Part shown: positions 8,105-15,532 of the stretch, one piece after another
Position numbering within the stretch: the first letter of the stretch is position 1
Layout of the letters: every line of letters starts with the position of its first letter
NCBI GenBank assembly: GCA_038154685.1
Contig: JAYPYW010000008.1
Span: 1 to 64,000, forward strand
From: GCA-002722245 sp038154685
Lineage (GTDB): Bacteria > Bacteroidota > Bacteroidia > Flavobacteriales_C > GCA-002722245
DNA: 64,000 nucleotides
Direction of reading: 5' to 3'
The notes under the pieces: model-generated
The model's input: only the letters and a program-made list of their open reading frames with translations
Told to the model about the DNA's origin: nothing
Databases searched by the model: none
Made by a program: the position numbers and the translations under genes

Positions 8105-9229
8105 ATGGAAAATTTCGTAGTATCGGCAAGAAAATATCGTCCCGACAGTTTTGATACTGTTGTAGGGCAATCTTCGATTACTTCTACGCTAAAAAATTCC
8201 ATTCTATCTAATCAAGTTGCTCAAGCATTTTTGTTTTGCGGACCTCGAGGGGTTGGAAAAACTACTTGTGCTAGAATTCTTGCAAAAACTATCAACTGTA
8301 CAGACATCACGCCTTCTGGAGAAGCTTGTGGTAAATGTGAAAGTTGTACTTCTTTTGCCGAAGGGAATTCGTTGAACATTTTTGAATTAGATGCTGCATC
8401 AAACAACTCTGTTGACGACATAAGAAACTTAATCAATCAGGTAAGAATCGCTCCAACCATTGGGACTAAAAAAGCTTACATCATTGATGAGGTCCATATG
8501 TTATCTCAGGCTGCTTTTAATGCTTTTCTTAAAACTTTAGAAGAGCCACCAAAGCACGCAGTTTTCATTTTAGCAACTACAGAGAAACATAAGGTATTAC
8601 CTACTATTCTCTCTCGTTGTCAGATTTTCAATTTCAACAGAATCACTTCTGAAGATATTGCGCAACACCTTCAAGGTATTGCTACAAAAGAAAATGTAAC
8701 AGCTGAACCTGATGCATTACACATTATCGGTCAGAAAGCTGATGGAGGATTAAGAGATGCGCTATCGATTTTCGATCAGTTAATTTCTTTCTCTGGAGGA
8801 CAGTTAACTTACGATAATGTAATTAAGAACTTAAACATCCTTGATTACGATTACTATTTCCAAACAACTGGTTTAATTAAAAAGAAAGACCTAAGTGGTT
8901 TACTCCTTTTACTAAATCAAGTAATCGAAAAAGGATTTGAAGACCATCTTTTCATGAATGGTTTAGCTTCTCACTTCCGTAACTTATTAGTAAGTAAGGA
9001 TGAGAGCACACTTCAATTATTAGATGTTGGGGAGAACATTAAAGAAAAGTACAAAACTCAATCTGCAGAAAGCGATTTAGGTTTCTTAATTGCAGGATTG
9101 GAAGTACTGAGTAATTACGATGTTCAATTCAAAACCTCCAAAAACAAGCGCCTCCTAACTGAGGTAACGCTAATGCAACTCTGCTCGGAAGATTTAGCGG
9201 AAGGTAAAAAAAAAAGCCCCGTAGAATAG
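8105..9229 (+). CDS. dnaX: DNA polymerase III subunit gamma/tau, N-terminal (gamma-length) frame
   Basis: ATPase of the clamp loader that opens the sliding clamp and organises the replisome. ARKYRPDSFDTVVGQ opens the protein. Walker A GPRGVGKT is at residues 46-53. Zinc-finger cysteines are at 65, 75, 78 and 81, the Walker B region is IIDEVHML and the sensor is LSRCQIF. The ATG at 8105 matches the usual MENFxVSARKYRP start; an in-frame TTG nine bases earlier is less likely. In this frame translation stops at 9227-9229, right after an A10 run. The -1 frame then continues for about 200 more codons (next entry). Stopping here would give a gamma-like 374-residue product, and slipping would give a tau-like one of about 575. 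Confidence 0.93.
   Translation: MENFVVSARKYRPDSFDTVVGQSSITSTLKNSILSNQVAQAFLFCGPRGVGKTTCARILAKTINCTDITPSGEACGKCESCTSFAEGNSLNIFELDAASNNSVDDIRNLINQVRIAPTIGTKKAYIIDEVHMLSQAAFNAFLKTLEEPPKHAVFILATTEKHKVLPTILSRCQIFNFNRITSEDIAQHLQGIATKENVTAEPDALHIIGQKADGGLRDALSIFDQLISFSGGQLTYDNVIKNLNILDYDYYFQTTGLIKKKDLSGLLLLLNQVIEKGFEDHLFMNGLASHFRNLLVSKDESTLQLLDVGENIKEKYKTQSAESDLGFLIAGLEVLSNYDVQFKTSKNKRLLTEVTLMQLCSEDLAEGKKKSPVE
9206..9216 (+). other. Possible -1 frameshift site (A10 followed by G) in dnaX
   Basis: Ten A residues (9206-9215) followed by G are read as AAA AAA AAA AGC in the upstream frame, which ends five codons later. Slipping back by one base reads AAG CCC CGT and joins a frame open to 9822. A-runs of this kind drive frameshifting or transcriptional slippage in dnaX of Escherichia coli and Thermus. 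GCCCC just after the run could pair with GGGG near 9255 as a stimulatory stem. A miscounted homopolymer (A11) would also explain it. Confidence 0.55.
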
Positions 9230-9822
9230 TTCTTCCAATCCCAGCGATTTGGGGTAAGGTTCAAACAAGCGTTAAAGCTGCAGCTCCAGCACCAAAAGCT
9301 AAAACTCCAATTCGTGAGCGTTTAGATAAAGAAGGTAATATTCCATCAACAAGGAAGATTAATGTTGTAAAACGTGGTCAGCCAAGTGGAAATTTATCGC
9401 TTAAAAATTTGCTGGATCCTAATCAAGGAAAACAAGAAGAAGTTCAACTTGAGGTAAAGACAGAACCATTCACTCAGGAAGAACTAGTAGACAAATGGAG
9501 AAAGTTTGCCTACTCTATTAAAATGCGTGATTTGGATTTGTATTCTACCCTAAGCGCAAACGACCCTGTTTTAAAAGACGATTGGAGAATAGAGTTACCT
9601 ATTTACAACACCGCTCAAGAGGCTGATATCAATAACAAAAAGCCGGATTTACTGCGTTACCTAAGAAAGCAACTAAACAACACAGTCCTTGATTTAGATT
9701 TAGTTATTGATAAATCTAAAGCCCCAAAAGGTGTATTCACAGAAAAAGACAAATACAAAAAGCTCGTTGAAAAGAATCCTAAGATTGATGAGTTGAGAAA
9801 GAAATTTGGACTTTCTTTTTAA
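9217..9822 (+). CDS. dnaX: DNA polymerase III subunit gamma/tau, C-terminal (tau-specific) part in the -1 frame
   Basis: Open from the A10 run to the stop at 9822 and lacking a start of its own near the run; the first in-frame TTG is at 9409. It begins PRRIVLPIPAIWGKVQ and passes through an Ala/Pro/Lys-rich linker (AAAPAPKAKTP), as between domains III and V of tau. It ends with a small folded region containing FTQEELVDKWRKFAYSIKMR and a Lys-rich helix, similar to C-termini of Bacteroidetes DnaX proteins. The uninterrupted codons and typical composition show it is under selection, not random. It is made either by frameshifting on the dnaX message or, if the A-run is really 11, as one continuous protein. 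Confidence 0.8.
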   Translation, partial: PRRIVLPIPAIWGKVQTSVKAAAPAPKAKTPIRERLDKEGNIPSTRKINVVKRGQPSGNLSLKNLLDPNQGKQEEVQLEVKTEPFTQEELVDKWRKFAYSIKMRDLDLYSTLSANDPVLKDDWRIELPIYNTAQEADINNKKPDLLRYLRKQLNNTVLDLDLVIDKSKAPKGVFTEKDKYKKLVEKNPKIDELRKKFGLSF

Positions 9823-9830
9823 TAGCACCA

Positions 9831-9844
9831 GGATCCCGCAGATC
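9831..9844 (+). repeat. Left arm of a widely spaced inverted repeat
   Basis: GGATCCCGCAGATC recurs as an exact reverse complement at 10779-10792. The two arms bracket the lipoprotein gene at 10002-10688. Confidence 0.6.
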
Positions 9845-9938
9845 CTCTCTTACCCCCCCACAAAAAACATCATTAAAAGACGTTTTGAAAAAACTGTAAA
9901 ACCTAATAACAAAAGACTTAAACTTTTTTTTAGAAAAT

Positions 9939-9968
9939 AAAAAAACAGATTGCACTGTTTTTCGTTTT
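9939..9968 (+). terminator. Probable terminator of dnaX
   Basis: AAAAACAG (9941-9948) pairs with CTGTTTTT (9955-9962) across a six-base loop, followed by CGTTTT. The rest of the 179 bases between dnaX and the next gene is A/T-rich with T-runs and one repeat arm. Confidence 0.55.
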
Positions 9969-10001
9969 GTGGTTTTTTTTACTTCTTTTTAAAATTACCT
10001 C

Positions 10002-10688
10002 ATGAAAAATTACGCACACAAACTGAGCCTCCTTTTGATTTTATTGACTGGCTATTCATGCGAAAGTGAAATATTTTTTTCTACTTCAGAAAAAGAAACT
10101 ACTGAAACCTACGTAGAACCATTAGAAAAAAACCTATTAGTATGCAATCCCCTTAAGTCAGATATTGCAGCACGAAGGATTATGGGTTACGCTTGGGACT
10201 ACGCAAAATATTCAACAGAAAGTTCTGTTTGGAGAAAAATGTTTATGGTTGCTGTTTTTGACAAGGAAACCCTTGAGCCATGGCGTTCACAAGAACACGG
10301 AGATTTTGGACATCTCAACTATGATAAGCACAAATACATTCCTCATTGGAATAATTATGTATTTTATTTTCCCAATGATAATTCTTCCGGTATTGACAGT
10401 TTGATGTCCTTTGTTAAAAAAATACCAGAGAACAACTATGTATTATTTTATAGTTTTAGAGGTAACAACTGTAAAACTTGGCTTAATGGCAAACCTATTT
10501 CTGCAGAATATAAAGAGTTTCTAACTAATATTGGAGCTAGCGTTGATAAACTTGAAACTTACATGGACAATTATCCATACATATTATTCTTTAAGAAAGG
10601 AGACTCATCTTTCACAGAAGATGTATTTTATGATGAATCAGCAACACATTCAATAATCTCATTCGAAACAACTCTAAGAAATTATTAA
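10002..10688 (+). CDS. Putative lipoprotein with an ILEI/PorU2-like domain, 228 aa
   Basis: The N-terminus is a lipoprotein signal (KLSLLLILLTGYSC, Cys20), so the protein should be anchored in an envelope membrane. The mature part contains FMVAVFDKETLEPW, then DSLMSFVKKIPENNYVLFYSF, then FLTNIGASVDKL and YPYILFFKKGDSS. This succession (value of a property, stay within F..IP.G.YVL, gap, F.KKG) is what I know from the interleukin-like EMT inducer domain and the matching region of large type IX secretion proteins such as PorU2. Here it is freestanding, without peptidase or sorting domain. That assignment is inference from pattern. The gene stands alone between two terminators and between two arms of an inverted repeat. 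Confidence 0.75.
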   Translation: MKNYAHKLSLLLILLTGYSCESEIFFSTSEKETTETYVEPLEKNLLVCNPLKSDIAARRIMGYAWDYAKYSTESSVWRKMFMVAVFDKETLEPWRSQEHGDFGHLNYDKHKYIPHWNNYVFYFPNDNSSGIDSLMSFVKKIPENNYVLFYSFRGNNCKTWLNGKPISAEYKEFLTNIGASVDKLETYMDNYPYILFFKKGDSSFTEDVFYDESATHSIISFETTLRNY

Positions 10689-10710
10689 TTTTTAATTTAA
10701 AATATTTTAA

Positions 10711-10739
10711 AAAGCACGCTTATCAGCGTGCTTTTTTTT
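10711..10739 (+). terminator. Intrinsic terminator after the lipoprotein gene
   Basis: AAAGCACGCT (10711-10720) pairs perfectly with AGCGTGCTTT across a TATC loop and runs into eight T residues, 22 bases after the stop. Confidence 0.93.
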
Positions 10740-10778
10740 ATAACCTCACACAGACCTCCAGAATTTAAAAATCAGCGA

Positions 10779-10792
10779 GATCTGCGGGATCC
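10779..10792 (-). repeat. Right arm of a widely spaced inverted repeat
   Basis: GATCTGCGGGATCC is the exact reverse complement of 9831-9844. It lies between the lipoprotein terminator and the sigma factor gene, next to further G/C-rich sequence (CCGCGGG). Confidence 0.6.
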
Positions 10793-10823
10793 GCGGGCGA
10801 CCTAAAAAAAATCCAACAAAAAA

Positions 10824-10850
10824 TGTGACGTTTTCTTTTTTAAGCGTTAT
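10824..10850 (+). promoter_or_regulatory. Candidate ECF-type (autoregulated) promoter
   Basis: TGTGAC at 10824-10829 and CGTTAT at 10845-10850 are 15 bases apart. This resembles the TGTAAC and CGTC boxes I associate with self-activated ECF sigma promoters in Bacteroidetes. It lies just ahead of the sigma gene and rules out a GTG start at 10825. Confidence 0.4.
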
Positions 10851-10872
10851 CCTTATAAAACCGGGTAACAAA

Positions 10873-11457
10873 TTGAAGACAATAGCAGTGAACATTAATC
10901 CTCAATACCATAAAACTGAAGATCAGATTAACTCTGAACAACAATTGGTTGAGGCTGCAAAGCAAGATGCTAAAAACTTCCGACCGATATATAATCAGTA
11001 CTACGAAATCGTTTTTCGATTTATTTTTCAAAGAACTGGGGATGAAGAAGTAACTACTGAAATCGTATCGGAAGTGTTTTATAAAGCATTACAAAACTTG
11101 CAGAAATACGAGTTTAGAGGCCTGCCATTTTCGAGCTGGCTTCTCAGAATAGCACATAACGAAACCATTAAATACTACAGGAAAGTAAGTAAATCACGCG
11201 TAGTGAAATTACAAACTGAACACCTGCAAAACTTAACAGAGGAAGAGAACGAAAACCATCTGGAAGAGTTAAAACCTGCCCTTATGAAAGCACTTAAAGG
11301 ATTAAAAATTGAAGACTTACAACTAATAGAAATGCGCTTCTTCGAGGGACGTCCTTTTAAAGAGATAGCTGAGATTATGAATAAAAAAGAATCAGCAATT
11401 AAGATGAAGGTTTACCGAATTCTGGAAAAACTAAAAGTTTCACTTCAAAAAAAGTAA
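10873..11457 (+). CDS. RNA polymerase sigma factor, ECF (sigma-70) family
   Basis: Transcription initiation factor of the extracytoplasmic-function class. Region 2 spans about residues 20-95, with IYNQYYEIVFRFIFQRTGD, EVFYKALQNL and FSSWLLRIAHNETIKYYRK. Region 4 is at the C-terminus, with LQLIEMRFFEGRPFKEIAEIM, KKESAIKMKVYRILEKL. It has about 194 residues, normal for the class. The start is unsure: TTG 10873 is used, GTG 10888 is equally possible, and no ATG lies before the folded region. The stop is two bases before the next ATG. That neighbour has a cytoplasmic head and one membrane helix, the usual arrangement for a sigma and its membrane-bound partner. Confidence 0.88.
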   Translation: MKTIAVNINPQYHKTEDQINSEQQLVEAAKQDAKNFRPIYNQYYEIVFRFIFQRTGDEEVTTEIVSEVFYKALQNLQKYEFRGLPFSSWLLRIAHNETIKYYRKVSKSRVVKLQTEHLQNLTEEENENHLEELKPALMKALKGLKIEDLQLIEMRFFEGRPFKEIAEIMNKKESAIKMKVYRILEKLKVSLQKK

Positions 11458-11459
11458 AA

Positions 11460-13148
11460 ATGACCGATTATAAATTCGACATAGACGGCAAAAAATTATC
11501 CTCTGAGGAAATTAATGCCAAAAAAGATTTCGACTCCTTTTATAAAGGCGTCCAAGCTAAGAGTAAAGCCTTTTACCAAAAAGGATGGTTTTGGGCCAGT
11601 ACTGGGTTAGCTTCATTGGCTGCAATATTAATCTTCAATAATGTTAGCGACTCACAGGCAGGTCCAGAACAAGCAAATAATACCATTGCTTCCGTAAAAG
11701 AAACTCCATTTATAAATCCACCTTTCGAAGATTTAAAAGTAGAAGGGGATGTATTTAATGTAGATGCCAATAAAGGTGGAATATTTATAAACCGATACGG
11801 AAGTATTTTAAGAATCCCAGCTTTAGCCTTCCTAACTAATAAAGGTAAAACCATTAAAAACCAAACTGTAAAAGTTGAATTCACGGAATACAAAGACGTT
11901 GCTGATCAGATCATCTCAGGAATTCCAATGACTTATGATTCTGCGGGAACTACTTACATGTTTTCTTCTGCAGGAATGGTTGAGGTAAGAGGTTTTATTG
12001 GTGATTCGGCAGTTAATTTAAATCCTGAAAAACCAATCGAGGTTGAAATGAAATCGACTTACAAAAGCAACGAATACAACTTTTACTGTTTAAATGAGAA
12101 AGATAAAAAATGGGATTATTTAGGAAAAGACAGTGTTAGTGCACCTAGCGAGGAAGCCCCATCTGACATAACTAACGAATCTGAGATTCCTGAAGTTAAG
12201 CGCGCGGACATTGTTGTTCCTGATAATCTTGTAGAGGCCGAATTACAAAAGGCTCCCGAATACCAAAAAAGGAAAAAGAAGCGCATCCAGATTCAAGCTA
12301 AAATTGATAAATTAAGTGGTGCAACTCCAACTAAGCCTGTAAAGGCGAACGAAGATGCTCAGAAATTTAGCTTAGACATTATCGAATCCGAACATCCTGA
12401 ATTAGCTCCATACAATAATGTACAGTTTCAATTAGCTCCTGGTGAAAAGATTGATCCTAATCATACTAATACCAATTGGAACAAAGTGGATTTGAAAAAG
12501 ATTGAAGTCGATGAATTAATGGTTACTTTTTCTAAAACCAATTCACCGGATGAAGTACAGTACAAAGTGATTCCAGTTATGGAAGGGGAAGCTTTTGAAA
12601 AAGCCCACAAAGCATACATGGATAATATGTTTGAAATTAAATCTCAGAAGAAGGCTTTTAGAGAAGCGGAGAAACAAATTAAGTTTTTCAGAAAAGAAAT
12701 TCGTAATCAGCAAATAGACAAAGCTTTAGCGAAAGCCAAACTGGAAAGATTAGAGCGAATTGCCACTTTTGAAAAAGCTAAAATCCAAAACAGAAAAACG
12801 CAAGTTGAAGTAGTGAGATACTTCGAATTATCAAACTTTGGCGTTTACAATTCAGACAAGCCTGAATTAATGGAACCTAAAGAGCCTGTTTATGTAATGA
12901 CTATTGATTTTGGCAAAGAAGTAAACGAGGCATTGATCATTGATGTATTCCCTTCCTTCAACGGAATATACTCACACCAAGCAGTCGCCGACGCAGACTA
13001 CAAAGGGTTTGCTAAGAGCGTTAAAACTATAGGAATTGTAAACAACAAGGTTGGTATTCTTACAGGAATTGATAAAGGTCAGATGGCATTCCAAGTAATG
13101 GGAAAGCCCAAATCAAAATCGGATTTAGCTAAATGGTTAGAGCTGTAA
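11460..13148 (+). CDS. Single-pass membrane protein, probable anti-sigma partner, 562 aa
   Basis: Begins with about 42 polar residues predicted to be cytoplasmic, then one membrane helix (about 43-60, WFWASTGLASLAAILIF), then 500 residues outside. The outer part starts with a beta domain (GGIFINRYGSILRIPALAF, VKVEFTEYKD, ISGIPMTYDSAGTTYMFSSAGMVEVR) that has the flavour of ZU5-like domains common in such Bacteroidetes proteins. An Arg/Lys/Gln/Glu-rich helical stretch at about 385-445 is probably a coiled coil, and a final beta-rich region follows. It begins two bases after the sigma stop and overlaps the next gene by 16 bases. An anti-sigma role is inferred from topology and position; there is no zinc-binding HxxxCxxC motif in the cytoplasmic head. 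Confidence 0.75.
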   Translation: MTDYKFDIDGKKLSSEEINAKKDFDSFYKGVQAKSKAFYQKGWFWASTGLASLAAILIFNNVSDSQAGPEQANNTIASVKETPFINPPFEDLKVEGDVFNVDANKGGIFINRYGSILRIPALAFLTNKGKTIKNQTVKVEFTEYKDVADQIISGIPMTYDSAGTTYMFSSAGMVEVRGFIGDSAVNLNPEKPIEVEMKSTYKSNEYNFYCLNEKDKKWDYLGKDSVSAPSEEAPSDITNESEIPEVKRADIVVPDNLVEAELQKAPEYQKRKKKRIQIQAKIDKLSGATPTKPVKANEDAQKFSLDIIESEHPELAPYNNVQFQLAPGEKIDPNHTNTNWNKVDLKKIEVDELMVTFSKTNSPDEVQYKVIPVMEGEAFEKAHKAYMDNMFEIKSQKKAFREAEKQIKFFRKEIRNQQIDKALAKAKLERLERIATFEKAKIQNRKTQVEVVRYFELSNFGVYNSDKPELMEPKEPVYVMTIDFGKEVNEALIIDVFPSFNGIYSHQAVADADYKGFAKSVKTIGIVNNKVGILTGIDKGQMAFQVMGKPKSKSDLAKWLEL

Positions 13149-14278
13149 TTCTATGCTGTCTGATTTGCGGAAGTGTTAACGCTCAGCTTTTCACATTTAG
13201 AATAAGAAAGGTTCCTGAGCTTAAATACTTTGTTTTTGCCGACGAATTCAAGAATCACAACTTGGATGAAAAAACAAATGAAAACACGCTGTTTCCTCAA
13301 AGGTTATACCTACAGGTTTATGATAACGATACTTTTCTAATCCGTTGGAGTAAATGGAAGCTTAAGGAGGCGAATATTCAATTGGATTATTTGAAAAGAG
13401 ACTCCTTAACTTATGCTGGGAAATTAATCCGACAAGGAAAGGAGGGCATGAAGTTTACTTTTCCATATGGTGGGGACATTTACAACATGTTCACAATGGC
13501 CCAAGAACCACTTATACAGAAGAGAAAATATGAAGTTGGACCTCCAGACGAAAGAGAAAAAAGGGTTGAATTTTTCTTCGATTACAATAAAAAAAGGATT
13601 GTCCTTGCTGACCTAGCCAAAGATGATGTTGACGATCACCCGGAAATTGAAGAAGCACTTAAATTGAGTAACCGGATCAAACTTGGGTTCTTTTCTAATG
13701 ATCTTTACAACACTGAAAAGATATCCAAAGACCTACCTTTAAATGTGGTTAGCACCTATCCTGTTCATTTTGTATTGGCTAATTCTAATTCATGCGATCA
13801 AAAACTTTATTGGAATGGAGTAACTACTACTCGAACACTTAACCTTAACGACACAGCGGTGTATCGAAAGGAAAGAAACTGGGTTGAAAATTTACCTGAA
13901 GATGTTTTGGTAAATATCAACGGGCCAGATGTTGTTTATTATCAATCCAGAAGGTATGTTTTCATCGAGAACGATTCGGCAATTTTTGTGAGTAATTTAA
14001 ACAGAGGTTGCGAAGTGTTTAACGACTCACTAAGTAAACTAGACTCTATTCCATTAGCGGATATTTGGGATTCAAGAGATGGAGTAAACAATTACCTAAT
14101 AAAAATTGAAAACGACCGTTGGGGTTGGGTTTCCCGATACGGATGTACGGTTGAGTGGCGTGTTTATGATGAGAAAAAAATCAAAAAACTACTTACCAAA
14201 AAACCTTGGGGAATCTTCCAAGAACTGCTGGAAATCAAGCCACTGAACGCTGTTTTGTTGAACGAAACTTGCAGGTGA
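13133..14278 (+). CDS. Exported hypothetical protein, third gene of the sigma operon, 381 aa
   Basis: A short signal peptide (VRAVILCCLICGSVNA) is followed by QLFTFRIRKVPEL. The mature protein is beta-rich without membrane segments, and I recognise no family. It has two cysteine pairs near the middle and end (NSNSCDQK, NRGCEVF, YGCTVEW, NETCR) that could form disulfides. The ATG lies inside the last codons of the membrane protein gene in a different frame, so the two are almost certainly co-translated. Its position suggests an envelope substrate, sensor or effector of the sigma / anti-sigma pair. A hairpin follows 40 bases after the stop. Confidence 0.7.
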   Translation: MVRAVILCCLICGSVNAQLFTFRIRKVPELKYFVFADEFKNHNLDEKTNENTLFPQRLYLQVYDNDTFLIRWSKWKLKEANIQLDYLKRDSLTYAGKLIRQGKEGMKFTFPYGGDIYNMFTMAQEPLIQKRKYEVGPPDEREKRVEFFFDYNKKRIVLADLAKDDVDDHPEIEEALKLSNRIKLGFFSNDLYNTEKISKDLPLNVVSTYPVHFVLANSNSCDQKLYWNGVTTTRTLNLNDTAVYRKERNWVENLPEDVLVNINGPDVVYYQSRRYVFIENDSAIFVSNLNRGCEVFNDSLSKLDSIPLADIWDSRDGVNNYLIKIENDRWGWVSRYGCTVEWRVYDEKKIKKLLTKKPWGIFQELLEIKPLNAVLLNETCR

Positions 14279-14318
14279 TATAGTCCAAGGAAGCAAAGCT
14301 TCCGATGATATAATAAAA

Positions 14319-14345
14319 TAATGAAAACAAGTTTTCATTATTTTT
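14319..14345 (+). terminator. Probable terminator of the sigma-factor operon
   Basis: TAATGAAAAC (14319-14328) and its exact complement (14331-14340) form a tight stem followed by TTTTT. A smaller hairpin, GGAAGC-AAA-GCTTCC at 14289-14303, precedes it. Confidence 0.6.
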
Positions 14346-14347
14346 AA

Positions 14348-14379
14348 ACTATGGTCTATCGTCTATGGACCATGGACTA
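14348..14379. repeat. CTATGG/CCATGG short-motif repeat, copy 1
   Basis: A string of seven-base variants (CTATGGT, CTATCGT, CTATGGA, CCATGGA) resembles the longer run at 63494-63562. It lies in the 186-base space before lpxK, which holds no gene. Confidence 0.6.
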
Positions 14380-14464
14380 GCCCCCTCCTCTTTCAACCAA
14401 AAACTCTTAACAACTATTGATAATTCAAAGGACTGCGAGCTCTTTATTTTATTAAATTTAAACC

Positions 14465-15532
14465 ATGTTTCTCTTGCGAGTAATTTTATTGCCATTTGCA
14501 TTTCTGTACGGTATCGTAACAAAGGTTAGAAACCTGCTGTTTGATATAGGCATTTTTAAGTCGCAAGAATTCCAAACCAAGTCTATTTCAGTTGGAAATA
14601 TCACCGTTGGAGGAACAGGTAAATCACCACACATCGAATACCTCATCAACCTTTTAAAGGCTAATCACGAACTAGCTACACTTAGTAGGGGCTATCAGCG
14701 TAAAACAAAAGGTTATTTGGTTGCTAACGAGAAATCTACTTACGCTGATATTGGTGACGAACCAATGCAATTTCATTCTAAATTCAAGGATGTAACAGTG
14801 GTTGTAGATGAAGACAGGAGAAGAGGAATTACCAACATTGAAAAAGATATTCAACCTGATATTATTCTTTTAGATGATTGTTATCAGCACCGTTGGGTTA
14901 AACCTCAGCTAAGTGTTTTGTTAATCGATCATTCAACGGTTGACAAAAAACAATTCATGTTACCCTCAGGAGAATTAAGAGAATGGAGATCCGGGAAAAA
15001 TCGTGCGGATATCATTATCGTTACAAAATCCCCAAAGCACTATTCTCCTATTGAGCATCGAAGAATTAATGGATTAATTAAGCCCTTAAGGAGTCAAAAA
15101 GTTTTCTTTAGCTACATTGATTACAAAACAGTTGAACCGTTTAACGATAAGGCAAAAGCTTTATTTAACAATGAATTCAAACTAGAAAATTATAAGTCTG
15201 TTGTTTTTGCAGGTATTGCGAAAATCACACCTTTAATTGATTATTTAAAGCAAGAGGCTAAAGAAGTTATTGTTACCGAGTTTAGTGATCACCACAATTT
15301 CGAACCAGTTGATATTGTAAGGATCATTAATACATTCAAAGAAATTATCTCGAAAGAAAAAATATTAATCACAACCGAAAAGGACGCCATGCGATTAAAA
15401 GATGAGCGTTTATTTCCGTTGTTAGAAGAGGTTCCCGTTTTTTATCTGCCAATCGAAATTAAATTTCACAAAACAGCAGAAGAGGAACCTAGTTTTGATG
15501 ATACTATTTTAGAATATGTTCGAACAAATTAA
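14465..15532 (+). CDS. lpxK: Tetraacyldisaccharide 4'-kinase
   Basis: Inner-membrane kinase that phosphorylates the 4' position of the lipid A disaccharide precursor. An N-terminal hydrophobic anchor (LRVILLPFAFLYGIV) precedes the LpxK P-loop region GNITVGGTGKSP (residues 44-55). Further family motifs are LSRGYQRKTKGY, GDEPMQFHSKF, VDEDRRRGI, ILLDDCYQHRWV and FSDHHNFEPVD; TTEKDAMRLK lies near the end. Length 355 is typical. The final codons overlap the pnp start by 17 bases. An LpxH-like phosphatase of the same pathway lies 5 kb downstream in the same strand run. Confidence 0.95.
   Translation: MFLLRVILLPFAFLYGIVTKVRNLLFDIGIFKSQEFQTKSISVGNITVGGTGKSPHIEYLINLLKANHELATLSRGYQRKTKGYLVANEKSTYADIGDEPMQFHSKFKDVTVVVDEDRRRGITNIEKDIQPDIILLDDCYQHRWVKPQLSVLLIDHSTVDKKQFMLPSGELREWRSGKNRADIIIVTKSPKHYSPIEHRRINGLIKPLRSQKVFFSYIDYKTVEPFNDKAKALFNNEFKLENYKSVVFAGIAKITPLIDYLKQEAKEVIVTEFSDHHNFEPVDIVRIINTFKEIISKEKILITTEKDAMRLKDERLFPLLEEVPVFYLPIEIKFHKTAEEEPSFDDTILEYVRTN

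Noticed and set aside
10002..10688. Lipoprotein as part of an immune or toxin system because of the flanking repeats
   Set aside because: No toxin, nuclease or immunity motif is present and there is no partner gene; the flanking arms alone do not support such a role.
10825..10872. Upstream GTG start for the ECF sigma factor
   Set aside because: The extra residues are hydrophobic and not conserved-looking, and the stretch coincides with the probable promoter.
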